NCBI GenBank assembly: GCA_964594045.1
Contig: CAZQKR010000011.1
Coordinates: forward strand, 1 to 64,000
Reading direction: 5' to 3'
Length of the DNA stretch: 64,000 nt
DNA from: UBA2365 sp964594045
GTDB lineage: Bacteria > Bacteroidota > Bacteroidia > Chitinophagales > Saprospiraceae
Positions 18,906 through 28,094 of the stretch are shown piece by piece. The notes under the pieces were generated by a model that made no database searches, had not been told where the DNA came from, and saw only the letters and a list, made by a program, of their open reading frames with translations. A program made the position numbers and the translations under genes. Each line of letters starts with the position of its first letter. The first letter of the stretch is position 1.

Positions 18906-18998
18906 CTGACTGAAAACGTCAGTGCCTGTGCTGACTGAAAACGTCAGTGCCTGTGCTGACTGAAAACGTCAGTGCCTGTACTGACTGAAAACGTCAGT
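18906..18998. repeat. Four 25-bp tandem repeats, each with a CTGAC/GTCAG dyad
   Basis: Units start at 18906, 18931, 18956 and 18981. Each carries CTGAC, TGAAAAC, GTCAG, then a spacer GCCTGTG or GCCTGTA. The dyad can pair inside a unit (7-nt loop) or between neighbouring units (GTCAG with the next CTGAC), so two alternative hairpin registers exist. The array lies in the 413-bp gap 18629-19041, just past the 3' end of the minus-strand M1 peptidase gene. No T-tract follows, so it is not a textbook terminator. Confidence 0.88.
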
Positions 18999-19041
18999 AG
19001 GGATTTAGGGGGTAAAGACTTTTCGGAGAAGACTCTAAGTT

Positions 19042-21012
19042 TTACTCTGCCACTTCAAGAAAGCCATTCAATCCGATCATCAGCAATGCAGGATCTTCCA
19101 GATGAAGTTTCCTGCAGATCGCATTGGTGCCAGATTTTATGGTGCATGGAGGTGAACCAGCAGGGATGGTCACCTGGTCTATGCTGGTAGGAACTCCGCC
19201 GCAATCCCAGTTTTGGGCATTGTTCCAGTCATTGCTGACTGTACCCAGCCAGATTTTATGTCTTTGACCATCGAATGTTTGTTGGGTGATGGTATGTTTT
19301 GCGCAGAGCCAAAGATCAGGGTCAAAATATGCTGTTGTAGGGATAAAATCCAATTGCACAGAAAATTCGATGGCTTCCGGATCGTTTTGGTCAAAAACTA
19401 TAGTGGTATCTCCATCAAGGCCGAAAAACCTGATGGCCACCGGCATTTCAAAAAACGTGCCCTGAGCGGCTGAATGTGTCTGATTGATCTTCACATACAC
19501 TTTTTCGCAGGCATTGTCTACTGACCAGTCCACAGTATATAGAGGCCATCCCTCTCCATACAGCCAATCTGCAAAGAATTCCGTCAGATCCATTCCGGAA
19601 ACAGCCTCAAGATGTGATTTTAAATCTACTGTCAGGGCGTAATTGTATGATAATTCGGGATCGTTGATGTAATTGTATATTGCGTCAAAAAAATCCTCAT
19701 TTCCCATTTTCCATCGGAGCATATGCAGAATGAGCGCCCCTTTATTGTATACCAGCTGACCGTTGAAGATGTTATACACGTTGGAAACATCATATACGTA
19801 AGTGGAACCCCCGCTATTGCCGGTGACGTTGTTGATCTTTGACGTTTTCCAGTTGTTCCAGGAAGTATACCCGATGCCTTGTTCACAGGTCAGTCCGTCA
19901 AGGTATGTGGCAAAGCCTTCATTCAGCCATATGTCATTCCATGTTCCGCAGGTGATCTTGTCTCCAAACCACTGATGTGCCAGTTCATGTGCCAGAAGAG
20001 AGATGCCGAAGCTCCCGACAAAACTCATGGTGGAATGCTCCATTCCTCCGGAAAAACCGCATTGGGCATGACCGTATTTTTCATTTTCGTAGGGATAAGG
20101 GCCAAATTGCTCTATAAAATACTGAAAAACAGGGATCAGTGCAGGAGTACCGGCCATTGCCTGGCTGAGTTTACAAGGATATACATAATTCAGCATTTCA
20201 ATAGTGTCATCTGAACCCGGAACAGGTACGGCATCCGAATATATTGAATAATCGGCAACAGAAAAAGCAGCGAGGTAGGCCGGAATCGGATACCTGTGTT
20301 GCCAGTGATAAGTGATGGTATTGTCCGGATTGTTGATGTTACTGACGAGCAATCCATTTCCGGCAACCTTGTAGGGTGCAGGACAGGTGATCACCAGGTC
20401 CAGTGAATCCGCCTTGTCATCCAAACTCTGCTTGCAGGGCCACCAGTTCCGGGCACCATAAGGTTCAGACAATGTCCACATGACTTTGTTGTTGCTTCCG
20501 GGGCAAGGTGTGTTGCCGGTTGAAAAGGAACCAAAACCATCGTTCACAGGAACTCCTTTGTAATAGATAAAGACTGAATCCACCGTGTTGGCCGGAAGGG
20601 AAAACGGGAGTGCGATTTGAAGAGTATTGGCTGAATTGAAAGAATGACTGAGCTGTTGCCCCTGAAAGATCACTGAATCCACAGTCATATTATTCTTAAA
20701 ATCAAAGTATAGGTAGCTCATCCCTTCTTCCAGCGGGCTGAAGTAGGTACATACCATACCTTCAACGTATCTGACAGACGGATCCACCTGCAGGTTCAAC
20801 CGGTGGTAATGGATGTCATAATTGTCTGTCAGGCTGCTGATGGATCTTTCGCCGGAATTATTGCCCCTGATTACAGATCTTAAATCTTTATCCGTGTCTT
20901 GTCCAAAATTAGGAATAGCGAAAAACAACAAACTCAGTACAAAAATGGCATCCAGCCCTGTTCTTATGAACAAGCCAGGAAAATGTCTGATGGTTTGTTT
21001 ATAGTCAGCCAT
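19042..21012 (-). CDS. Secreted M1-family metallopeptidase with C-terminal extension
   Basis: Gluzincin aminopeptidase, probably degrading peptides outside the cytoplasm. The 656-residue protein has an N-terminal export signal after a short basic head (hydrophobic core about 21-33), an M1 N-terminal beta domain, the substrate-binding GGMEH motif (322-326), zinc motif HELAH (342-346) and third ligand E365 in WLNEGFATYL. Unlike many M1 enzymes, the C-terminal 70 residues form a separate beta-type module (WLGTVSNDWNNAQNWDCGG onward), like repeat domains on extracellular Bacteroidota proteins. The usual type IX sorting domain is not obvious. It lies 24 bp downstream of a small secreted-protein gene, probably in one transcript. 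Confidence 0.88.
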   Translation of the reverse strand: MADYKQTIRHFPGLFIRTGLDAIFVLSLLFFAIPNFGQDTDKDLRSVIRGNNSGERSISSLTDNYDIHYHRLNLQVDPSVRYVEGMVCTYFSPLEEGMSYLYFDFKNNMTVDSVIFQGQQLSHSFNSANTLQIALPFSLPANTVDSVFIYYKGVPVNDGFGSFSTGNTPCPGSNNKVMWTLSEPYGARNWWPCKQSLDDKADSLDLVITCPAPYKVAGNGLLVSNINNPDNTITYHWQHRYPIPAYLAAFSVADYSIYSDAVPVPGSDDTIEMLNYVYPCKLSQAMAGTPALIPVFQYFIEQFGPYPYENEKYGHAQCGFSGGMEHSTMSFVGSFGISLLAHELAHQWFGDKITCGTWNDIWLNEGFATYLDGLTCEQGIGYTSWNNWKTSKINNVTGNSGGSTYVYDVSNVYNIFNGQLVYNKGALILHMLRWKMGNEDFFDAIYNYINDPELSYNYALTVDLKSHLEAVSGMDLTEFFADWLYGEGWPLYTVDWSVDNACEKVYVKINQTHSAAQGTFFEMPVAIRFFGLDGDTTIVFDQNDPEAIEFSVQLDFIPTTAYFDPDLWLCAKHTITQQTFDGQRHKIWLGTVSNDWNNAQNWDCGGVPTSIDQVTIPAGSPPCTIKSGTNAICRKLHLEDPALLMIGLNGFLEVAE

Positions 21013-21036
21013 GTAAATTCAAAACTATTCAATATT

Positions 21037-21501
21037 TTACATTTTTTCAATACTTGTGCAGATGTTTATCGCCTCTTCAATAGCATTCTGATCATCATCC
21101 AGAAAAGCGATGATGATAAAAAAGTTGGTATCCGAATCAGGATCTATCAGTCCCATAATGAAAACTTTTATCCCATCTGCAACTCCTTCGGCATAAGCAC
21201 CCTCGAAACCATTAAATTCAATCAGACTAATGTCATCAATCCTTTCAAAATCCATGGAAGAAGCGATGCTCATAGTGTAAGTTGAGATGTCCGAGGCATC
21301 TATTTCATCATTTTTGAAAGGAATGATGGACAATTCCATGCCATCTCCAGCAGCTGAAAATTCATCTGCAGAATTTACTGTTTCCTCAAAATCGTCTGCC
21401 AGTGAAAAAGTTATTCCGTATTCCTCCCACTCATAATATTGCTGACTGAAAGCGTATTGACTTAAAACGAAAAAAACTATCAGTGTTAAAAAACTTTTCA
21501 T
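21037..21501 (-). CDS. Small secreted protein of unknown function
   Basis: 154 residues with a clear signal peptide (MKSFLTLIVFFVLSQYAFSQ, cleavage near residue 20). The mature part is acidic and mixed alpha/beta (YGITFSLADDFEETVNS, then FEGAYAEGVADGIKVFIMGL), an organisation reminiscent of small PsbP/DUF1795-like periplasmic proteins; that resemblance is weak. It is upstream of and close to the M1 peptidase gene, so it may be exported alongside the peptidase. Confidence 0.7.
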   Translation of the reverse strand: MKSFLTLIVFFVLSQYAFSQQYYEWEEYGITFSLADDFEETVNSADEFSAAGDGMELSIIPFKNDEIDASDISTYTMSIASSMDFERIDDISLIEFNGFEGAYAEGVADGIKVFIMGLIDPDSDTNFFIIIAFLDDDQNAIEEAINICTSIEKM

Positions 21502-21894
21502 TGCAATAATTTTAATTTTTAAATAATGTGTGAAATTAAAAGTATTTTATAATTAATCTAAATAAACTTCAAAATTTTCTTTGGCAGAACATAAAGAAGT
21601 ATTCAAATACTAAATTTTGGTTTTTCATCAGGCAAATGAGAAAAATGAACACAAAAGCGGGAAAACCATTAGTTTTGTCTGAAATGTTGAACCATCTGAA
21701 GAAATAAAGTGAAACCGGATACGAATTTGTTCGTTAATTATCAATGGTCATTTGCAGTTTTGAGCTATCTGTGATCACAAGAATATATAGCTGGCTGGAT
21801 GTCAGCATAGAGATATCTTTGAAGGATCTTCTGTCAATTTGATTGGTATATTTTTAAATTGTTCCCGAAGTATTGGGATCTTTGGTACAGAATC
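21502..21894. other. Intergenic region between divergent genes
   Basis: AT-rich stretch between the minus-strand secreted-protein gene and hypF. It must contain promoters for both directions, but I see no clear promoter pair, hairpin or repeat. A TTG at 21859 opens a longer frame into hypF, but the resulting extra residues do not belong to the family. Confidence 0.4.
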
Positions 21895-24204
21895 ATGCAT
21901 ACTTTTCACATACATATTACCGGACAGGTACAGGGAGTAGGGTTCAGGCCCTTCGTTTATGTACTCGCTTCAAAATTCGGCTTGAAGGGATGGGTGAAAA
22001 ATACCATTGACGGAGTGCACATCGTCTTTAATGCAGAAAAAGCCATTGCTGATGATTTCTACAGCGCAGTGACTGAAAATGCGCCCAGGTTATCCATTAT
22101 CACAAATCATCAAATGGTGCAAATTGAAGATCTGTGCTTTGCCGGTTTTGAGATCGATCACAGTGAAGGTGAAGGGAAGACCAACCTGCTCGTCACTCCT
22201 GATTTTGCCATTTGCCCTGATTGTTTTGCTGAAATGAGCGATGCCTCCAACAGAAGGTCGGCTTATCCATTTATAACCTGTACCAATTGCGGGCCAAGGT
22301 TTTCCATCATCCGTGGATTGCCTTATGACCGGCCATTGACCACCATGGAATCCTTCGATATGTGTCCGGATTGCCTTAGTGAGTACACTGATCCTGAAAA
22401 CCGGCGATATTTTTCACAGACCAATTCCTGTCCTGCCTGCCCGGTTAACCTTACGATCAAAATAAAAAATGAAGTTGGCCGGTTCATAGCTGTTGACCCA
22501 TCTGACCAGTCCGGTCAGATCCAAAAGATCAGTGCATTTTTGAAGGAGGGCAGGATCATTGCCATCAAGGGCATTGGCGGCTTTTTATTGGTTTGTGATG
22601 CTTCCGATCCTGAGGTGATCCGGACGCTCAGGCTACGCAAACGCAGACCCTCCAAAGCTTTTGCTGTGATGTATCCGGATATGGAAACGGTCAAAAATGA
22701 GTTCATCACACCGGATGCTGCCCTGGATCTGATGTCAGGTCCTGTTTTCCCGATCGTTTTGTTGAGGCCAAAACCCGGGGAAAAGACGGGAATATGCACT
22801 GAGTTGATCGCTCCCGGATTAGGGAAAACGGGTGTGATGGTGCCATATACTCCATTGTTTGTATTGATGATGCAGGCCTTTGGTCAACCGGTGATCGCCA
22901 CCAGCGGTAATGTATCCGGCTCGCCCATTGCGTATGATAACCATCAGGCCGAAGATCTTTTGGGTAATATTGCAGATGTCATTGTGGAGAATGACCGTGA
23001 CATCGTTATTCCACAGGACGATTCTGTGGTACAGTTTTCTGACAAAAGGGAAAAAAAGGTCATTTTGCGCAGATCCAGAGGATTGGCTCCCAATTATATT
23101 GATGCCGCACTGAATTTTCCGGATGAGCAGATATTGGCTGTGGGCGCAGAGTTGAAAAGTGCTTTTGCGCATTTATTCAACCGGATACTTTATGTGAGCC
23201 AATATCTCGGAGATCAAGAAACATACGAGACCAAACGCGTTTTTGAACAAAATATCCGGCATTGTATCCAATTATTCGGATCCAGGCCTCAAAAAGTAAT
23301 TCATGACCTTCATCCAGGTTATCTGTCTACCTATTTTGCCCTTGAAATGTCTGAAAAAGAAGGCATTCCGAAATTTGCCATACAACATCATGAAGCGCAT
23401 TTTGCAGCTGTTTTGGGCGAGCACCATTTGTTTGATGCCAGAGAGCCCGTATTAGGTGTCATCTGGGATGGGGTAGGGTATGGGGCTGATGGACAGATAT
23501 GGGGAGGTGAATTTTTTGGTTATCAGGATGGAGCAATAAAAAGAATGTACCATATACCCAATTTTGATTTTATACTGGGAGATAAAATGCCCCGGGAACC
23601 ACGGATCTCCGCATTGACGATTTGTAAAAATATACCTGAACTTCAGGATGTTATACGTCAGAAGTTCTCTCAAACGGAATGGTCTGTTTATCAAAAGTTG
23701 CTGGATCCGTCCGGAAATTTAAAGAGTTCAAGTATGGGGCGATTTTTTGACGCTGCAGCCTCTGTTATTCTGGGAATCGATCGTCAAACCTATGAGGGGG
23801 AAGCTGCTATGCTGCTCGAAGCGGCCGCCTCAGCTGTTTACACAGTGAATGAATCCGAAAGAACTGACTACCTTGCCGGATGGAATTTCGGCGGGGAGAA
23901 TTTATCAGCGGTCATTTTGATGCGGGCACATGAAGAAAAATTGCGGGGAAAGGAACCGGGACGGATCGCACTCAACGTTCATTTAACGCTGGTCAGCCTG
24001 ATCAGTAGGGTAGCTAAGAAATTGGGATACAGGCAACTGGCATTCAGTGGAGGCGTGTTTCAAAATGCTTTGATGGTAGATCTGTTGATTGAAGAACTCG
24101 GCAATGAGTTTTCCCTTTATTTCCACGAACGGCTTTCACCCAATGATGAATGTATTGCTTTCGGGCAGTTGATGCATCATTTGCACATCAGGCAATCCAA
24201 ATAA
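21895..24204 (+). CDS. hypF: HypF carbamoyltransferase (hydrogenase maturation)
   Basis: HypF uses carbamoyl phosphate and ATP to make the carbamoyl group passed to HypE, the source of the cyanide ligand of [NiFe] hydrogenase. The 769-residue protein has all the family modules: acylphosphatase-like domain (GQVQGVGFRPF, 10-20), two zinc fingers from four Cys pairs (from C107, C129, C157 and C179), a YrdC-like domain (about 210-390) and a Kae1-like domain with HHEAH. The ATG at 21895 is chosen because the acylphosphatase domain begins there; the upstream TTG adds 12 unrelated residues. No hypA-E or hydrogenase subunit genes occur within the window, so its partners must be elsewhere or it has another role. 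Confidence 0.92.
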   Translation: MHTFHIHITGQVQGVGFRPFVYVLASKFGLKGWVKNTIDGVHIVFNAEKAIADDFYSAVTENAPRLSIITNHQMVQIEDLCFAGFEIDHSEGEGKTNLLVTPDFAICPDCFAEMSDASNRRSAYPFITCTNCGPRFSIIRGLPYDRPLTTMESFDMCPDCLSEYTDPENRRYFSQTNSCPACPVNLTIKIKNEVGRFIAVDPSDQSGQIQKISAFLKEGRIIAIKGIGGFLLVCDASDPEVIRTLRLRKRRPSKAFAVMYPDMETVKNEFITPDAALDLMSGPVFPIVLLRPKPGEKTGICTELIAPGLGKTGVMVPYTPLFVLMMQAFGQPVIATSGNVSGSPIAYDNHQAEDLLGNIADVIVENDRDIVIPQDDSVVQFSDKREKKVILRRSRGLAPNYIDAALNFPDEQILAVGAELKSAFAHLFNRILYVSQYLGDQETYETKRVFEQNIRHCIQLFGSRPQKVIHDLHPGYLSTYFALEMSEKEGIPKFAIQHHEAHFAAVLGEHHLFDAREPVLGVIWDGVGYGADGQIWGGEFFGYQDGAIKRMYHIPNFDFILGDKMPREPRISALTICKNIPELQDVIRQKFSQTEWSVYQKLLDPSGNLKSSSMGRFFDAAASVILGIDRQTYEGEAAMLLEAAASAVYTVNESERTDYLAGWNFGGENLSAVILMRAHEEKLRGKEPGRIALNVHLTLVSLISRVAKKLGYRQLAFSGGVFQNALMVDLLIEELGNEFSLYFHERLSPNDECIAFGQLMHHLHIRQSK

Positions 24205-24514
24205 AATTTGGTGTCGAACAAGTCAAATAAATTTGTCGGATCAGGCCTGAAGTCCTGACTTGTACCCATTTAGTTAAAATCAAATTATTATTATTGATAT
24301 TCAATATGTTATATAAGAATATCATCAAATTTTCCGCACTAATGAATACAAATACATTTCTAATGAGATTTTGAAAATGGGTTTTGAGAATTTACTATAT
24401 GAAGAAGACAGAGATTTACCATTTTCAGCTTTTGATCGGTTCAAATAAAATGATTATTAACAGTAAAAGGTACAAGTCAGGTAGGTGTATAACGCGTATC
24501 CAAAGGAATAATAC

Positions 24515-24620
24515 AAACTTTGCGAATCTTTGCGACTCCTTCTCTGCGAACTTTGCGGTTGATGATTTTACCGCAAAGCGCGCAGAGTTTTTCGCAAAGG
24601 CCGCCAAGAATCTCTACGAA
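24515..24620. repeat. CTTTGCG palindromic repeat element
   Basis: A long imperfect inverted repeat built of CTTTGCG/CGCAAAG motifs. The left arm is about 24515-24560 (AACTTTGCGAATCTTTGCG onward to CTTTGCGGTT), the loop GATGATTTT, and the right arm ACCGCAAAG to about 24620. Elements of this look are scattered in many bacterial intergenic regions. It lies in the 513-bp gap between the converging hypF and acyltransferase genes. The 83-codon frame across it is a by-product of the repeat. Confidence 0.75.
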
Positions 24621-24717
24621 ATTATTATCCAATAAATTTTATTCAGTTCAATCAAAATAAAATTTGGTTTAAGATGGGTAGAATTAATTTGCCTGGATCG
24701 GGCTGATCCATAGACTG

Positions 24718-26499
24718 TTATTCCCTGTTCGAGTAAAAGCGGTCCAGCAGGGAGCCGTCATTCACTTCTTTGCTTAAAGACTCGATGGTATTGAGCGGAA
24801 CATCAAAAATATCGAGGATGATCAGTCCATCCAGACTGTAATTGAATTTTGGATCCACATTGAAACCGGCAATTTTGGCATTCAGCTTCAGGTATTTTTT
24901 AAGTAAAACAGGGATACCTGAGTTAACGGAATCCAATTCACCCACCAGGTTGTCCAGTTTATTGAGATCGTGTCCGTTGTTTTCAGTCAAAGCCATGATA
25001 TTCTCCTTGCTGGAATGGAAGCGGTACATTTTTTTAGGTTTGATGTGTCTGGCAATTTCATCGTTGAAATAGTGTTCCGTGATGGTCCGGATGATCAGCT
25101 CCTTTGAAACTGCAGTATAGTTGTCGCTGATGCTGACCGGCCCTATCAGGTATCGGTACTGATTGTTTTTGAGCAGAAAATATAGTATACCTTTCCAAAG
25201 CAGGAACAAAGGCATTGGTTTTCTCTGGTAGTCTTTGACCACAAATGACCTGCCCAGTTCGACTGCCTGGTTCAGGATTGGTTCAAGTGGTTCATCCAAC
25301 TGGAAAAGAGAATTCAGGTAAAAACCACTTCTCCCGTAGCGATACATGATCTCCTGCCCGAGTCCGAGGCGATATGCGCCAACCAGGCGTTGATTTTCAT
25401 CATCCCAGATAAACAATTGATGATAATACAGATCATATTCATCAAGGTCAAGGCTGTGATTCGTGCCTTCGCCCACTTCCCTGAATGTGATTTCACGCAA
25501 TCTGCCGATTTCTCTCAATATATTGGGAATCAAATTGGACGGCACACAATATACCTGGTATTCCTTGACTGTAAAAAGCAGATGACTTTTCCTGAAATAC
25601 TGGATTTCTTTTTGGATCAGTTTCGGGTCAACCGGTTCTGCGATCTCTTCTGGTTTTGTTGTGGGTAAAAGGTTTTTCATATAGAAGAACTTTACTTTCC
25701 GGTTGTTTTCAAGGCCATAGGTCTTTGCTCTCAGAAAGCGGGAAAATCTTTCTGTCTGATCAAATTTTTCCTGTTCTTCCACTGGCATGGATTTGCCTAT
25801 TCTGGCAGTGACAGATTTTTTTTTGAGGAAGAACAGTTCGGTAGGCAAGCTGAGATTTTTGATCGGATCCGGGATTTCCATATTGATTTTGATCATCCTT
25901 TTCCTTTTGACCTGGAAGAAAAACGGAACTACCGGAACTTTACTGTTTTTAATAAATTCTATGATGTCCAGTTTCCAGGCTTTGTCGCACATCATTCTGG
26001 AGGATGCTTCGAATGAACTTGTATTTCCTGCCGGGAAAAAACACAGAATGCCATTGTTTTGTATATGTTTTTCCGCAGATGTCTGGTCGAAGTGTTTGTT
26101 ATCCAGTTCGTTATTGGCGATGAAAAACTTTTCTATGTTGGAGATCTTCCTGAACAATGGATTGGAAACCACTTTGATGTCTTTACGGACAAAAGAAATG
26201 AGCCGGATCAGTAATAGTGCATCCAGTCCGCCGAGCGGATGATTGGAGGTGATGATCACAGGCCCTGCTACAGGAATTCTCCTGAGCTCATTTTCATCAA
26301 AAATAAGTTTGATCTTCAGCTCATTGATCAGTACTTCAATAAATTCAAAGTCTGTCAACTGATGAATTTTGTCATATAAAGTATTGAGTTGATCGAAACG
26401 CAGCAATCGCATAAGGAATCGTGCAAAAAACTCACCTCCAACATATTGAAGTGCGGGATTGGATTGAACAAAGTTTTTTGGGTCGATCAGTTTTGTCAT
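24718..26499 (-). CDS. Bifunctional PlsC-like/GNAT acyltransferase (OlsF-like aminolipid synthase)
   Basis: The 593-residue protein joins two acyltransferase modules. The N-terminal half (about 60-270) is PlsC-like, with the acyltransferase motif NHPLGGLDA and the later FPAGNTSSF block. The C-terminal half (about 300-530) is a GNAT-type N-acyltransferase of the OlsB/hemolysin class (REITFREVGEGTN, LVGAYRLGLG, ELGRSFV). This order matches OlsF, known from Serratia and Flavobacterium, in which the C-terminal part N-acylates an amino acid and the N-terminal part adds the second chain. Likely products here are ornithine- or glycine-type membrane lipids; the amino acid cannot be read from sequence. 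It acts at the inner membrane. It is preceded by a 263-bp gap to the CPGS-like gene on the same strand. Confidence 0.78.
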   Translation of the reverse strand: MTKLIDPKNFVQSNPALQYVGGEFFARFLMRLLRFDQLNTLYDKIHQLTDFEFIEVLINELKIKLIFDENELRRIPVAGPVIITSNHPLGGLDALLLIRLISFVRKDIKVVSNPLFRKISNIEKFFIANNELDNKHFDQTSAEKHIQNNGILCFFPAGNTSSFEASSRMMCDKAWKLDIIEFIKNSKVPVVPFFFQVKRKRMIKINMEIPDPIKNLSLPTELFFLKKKSVTARIGKSMPVEEQEKFDQTERFSRFLRAKTYGLENNRKVKFFYMKNLLPTTKPEEIAEPVDPKLIQKEIQYFRKSHLLFTVKEYQVYCVPSNLIPNILREIGRLREITFREVGEGTNHSLDLDEYDLYYHQLFIWDDENQRLVGAYRLGLGQEIMYRYGRSGFYLNSLFQLDEPLEPILNQAVELGRSFVVKDYQRKPMPLFLLWKGILYFLLKNNQYRYLIGPVSISDNYTAVSKELIIRTITEHYFNDEIARHIKPKKMYRFHSSKENIMALTENNGHDLNKLDNLVGELDSVNSGIPVLLKKYLKLNAKIAGFNVDPKFNYSLDGLIILDIFDVPLNTIESLSKEVNDGSLLDRFYSNRE

Positions 26500-26728
26500 T
26501 CCGGGTTAATTTGAAACAAGAGCATCTAAAACAGATGTTAAAGTCAGATCGGGTCACAAAATACAGATATTATGCCATATAATATATGGCCGTATGTTAA
26601 TTTGAAGTAAATTTTTTAATTGACCAGGCGCTGTGGTAATACTAATCGAATCGAAACCGTATAGTTAGCAGAAAACAAATTGGATGATATCTGATCCTTT
26701 TAAAAATTTGGTTCGTGGTTTATGAAAT

Positions 26729-26760
26729 AAAAAAGGCCGGAACTTGCCGGCCTTTTTTTT
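26729..26760 (-). terminator. Rho-independent terminator of the CPGS-like gene
   Basis: GC-rich stem AAGGCCGG / CCGGCCTT with loop AACTTG, extended by A-runs and T-runs on both sides. It begins two bases past the stop codon of the minus-strand gene ending at 26763. The remaining gap to 26500 shows no other feature. Confidence 0.88.
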
Positions 26761-26762
26761 CA

Positions 26763-28094
26763 TTAAAGTTTTGAAACGAATTCTTCAATCATCTGTTCAA
26801 GTGATGGTTCACCAATACTTTGGAGATCATAATGCACCCTGGTATAAGGATGATTTATATTTACGATCCTGGAAAGGTCGATAGGCGTACCGATCACCAC
26901 TGCATCGCATTTGGTGTTGTTGATGGTGGTTTCCAGGTCTTTCAGCTGTTGTTCACTGTAGCCCATTGCAGGCAGGAGGCAGCCGATGCCGGGATAAATA
27001 TCAAAAGTTTCTGCAAGTTTGCCGGCAAGGAATGGTCTTGGATCGATCAATTCTGCTGCGCCGAATTTTTTAGCTGCAACAGTTCCGGCTCCGATCTTCA
27101 TTCCGCCATGGGTCAAAGTCGGTCCGTCCTCCACAACCAGCACCTTTTTCCCTTTGATCAGCGAAGGATTGTCCACCCTGATCGGGGAAGCTGCATCGAT
27201 CACGGTCGCTCCCGGATTCAGTCTTTCGATATTTTCTCTGACCATCTGGATGTCATCCGGTGCTGCACTGTCAATCTTGTTGATGATGATGCCGTCAGCG
27301 AGTAAAACATTCACTTCGCCCGGATAATAGAGACTTTCATGCCCCGGTCTCAGCGGGTCAACCAATGTCAGGTAAAGGTCTGCATGATAGAAAGAGAAGT
27401 CATTATTGCCTCCGTCCCAAAGGATCACATCGCAACCATCAGGATCATTTTCAGCTGCTCTAAGGATTGCTTCATAATCCACACCAGCGTAAATTACATT
27501 ACCCCTGACGATGTGCGGCTCATATTCTTCCATTTCTTCGATGGTGCATTCATGTTTTTCGAGATCTTCCAGCTTGGCAAAACGCTGAACTGCCTGTTTC
27601 GCCAGATCGCCGTAAGGCATGGGGTGTCTGACAGCAACCACTTTCAGGCCTTTTGCCATGAGCAATTCGATCACTTTGCGAGTGGTCTGGCTTTTGCCGA
27701 CACCGGTCCTGACAGCAGTGATGGCGATCAAAGGTTTGGTGCTTTTGATCATGGTGTGTTCTGTGCCCAGCAGCATATAGCTGGCACCTGCTGCATTGAC
27801 TTTGGCGCTGAGAGACATCACTTTGTTGTAAGTGACATCACTGTAGGAGAATACACAGAAGTCAACCTTATGCGTCCTGATGAGTTCAGTCAATTGTTCT
27901 TCGGCAAAAATCGGGATCCCTTCCGGATATAGTTTTCCTGCCAGGACTGCAGGGTATTTTCTGCCGTCAATGTCGGGGATCTGGGCTGCTGTAAATGCCA
28001 CAACTTCATAAGCTTCATTGTCCCTGAAAAAGGTGTTGAAATTGTGAAAGTCCCTTCCCGCTGCTCCGATGATGATCACTTTCTTCTTTGCCAT
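26763..28094 (-). CDS. Cyclic 2,3-diphosphoglycerate synthase-family P-loop protein
   Basis: The 443-residue protein matches the family named after archaeal cyclic 2,3-diphosphoglycerate synthetase. It has an N-terminal Rossmann-like part (KKVIIIGAAGRDFHNFN, 5-20), a P-loop GVGKSQTT (131-138) in a nucleotide-binding domain with ILWDGGNNDFSF and a NKID motif (NKIDSA), and a C-terminal segment with VVIGTPIDLSRI. In thermophilic archaea the enzyme cyclises 2,3-bisphosphoglycerate as a thermoprotectant. The role of bacterial homologues is not established, and I do not claim the product is made here. It is monocistronic, with its own terminator; a possible minus-strand -7 element TATATTTG lies at 28171-28178. 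Confidence 0.8.
   Translation of the reverse strand: MAKKKVIIIGAAGRDFHNFNTFFRDNEAYEVVAFTAAQIPDIDGRKYPAVLAGKLYPEGIPIFAEEQLTELIRTHKVDFCVFSYSDVTYNKVMSLSAKVNAAGASYMLLGTEHTMIKSTKPLIAITAVRTGVGKSQTTRKVIELLMAKGLKVVAVRHPMPYGDLAKQAVQRFAKLEDLEKHECTIEEMEEYEPHIVRGNVIYAGVDYEAILRAAENDPDGCDVILWDGGNNDFSFYHADLYLTLVDPLRPGHESLYYPGEVNVLLADGIIINKIDSAAPDDIQMVRENIERLNPGATVIDAASPIRVDNPSLIKGKKVLVVEDGPTLTHGGMKIGAGTVAAKKFGAAELIDPRPFLAGKLAETFDIYPGIGCLLPAMGYSEQQLKDLETTINNTKCDAVVIGTPIDLSRIVNINHPYTRVHYDLQSIGEPSLEQMIEEFVSKL

Noticed and set aside
18906..18998. Possible mini CRISPR array
   Set aside because: The 25-bp units are directly contiguous with no unique spacers of constant length, and no cas genes are near.
24384..24635. 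83-codon plus frame
   Set aside because: Its second half is a palindromic repeat element read as protein; no conserved features.
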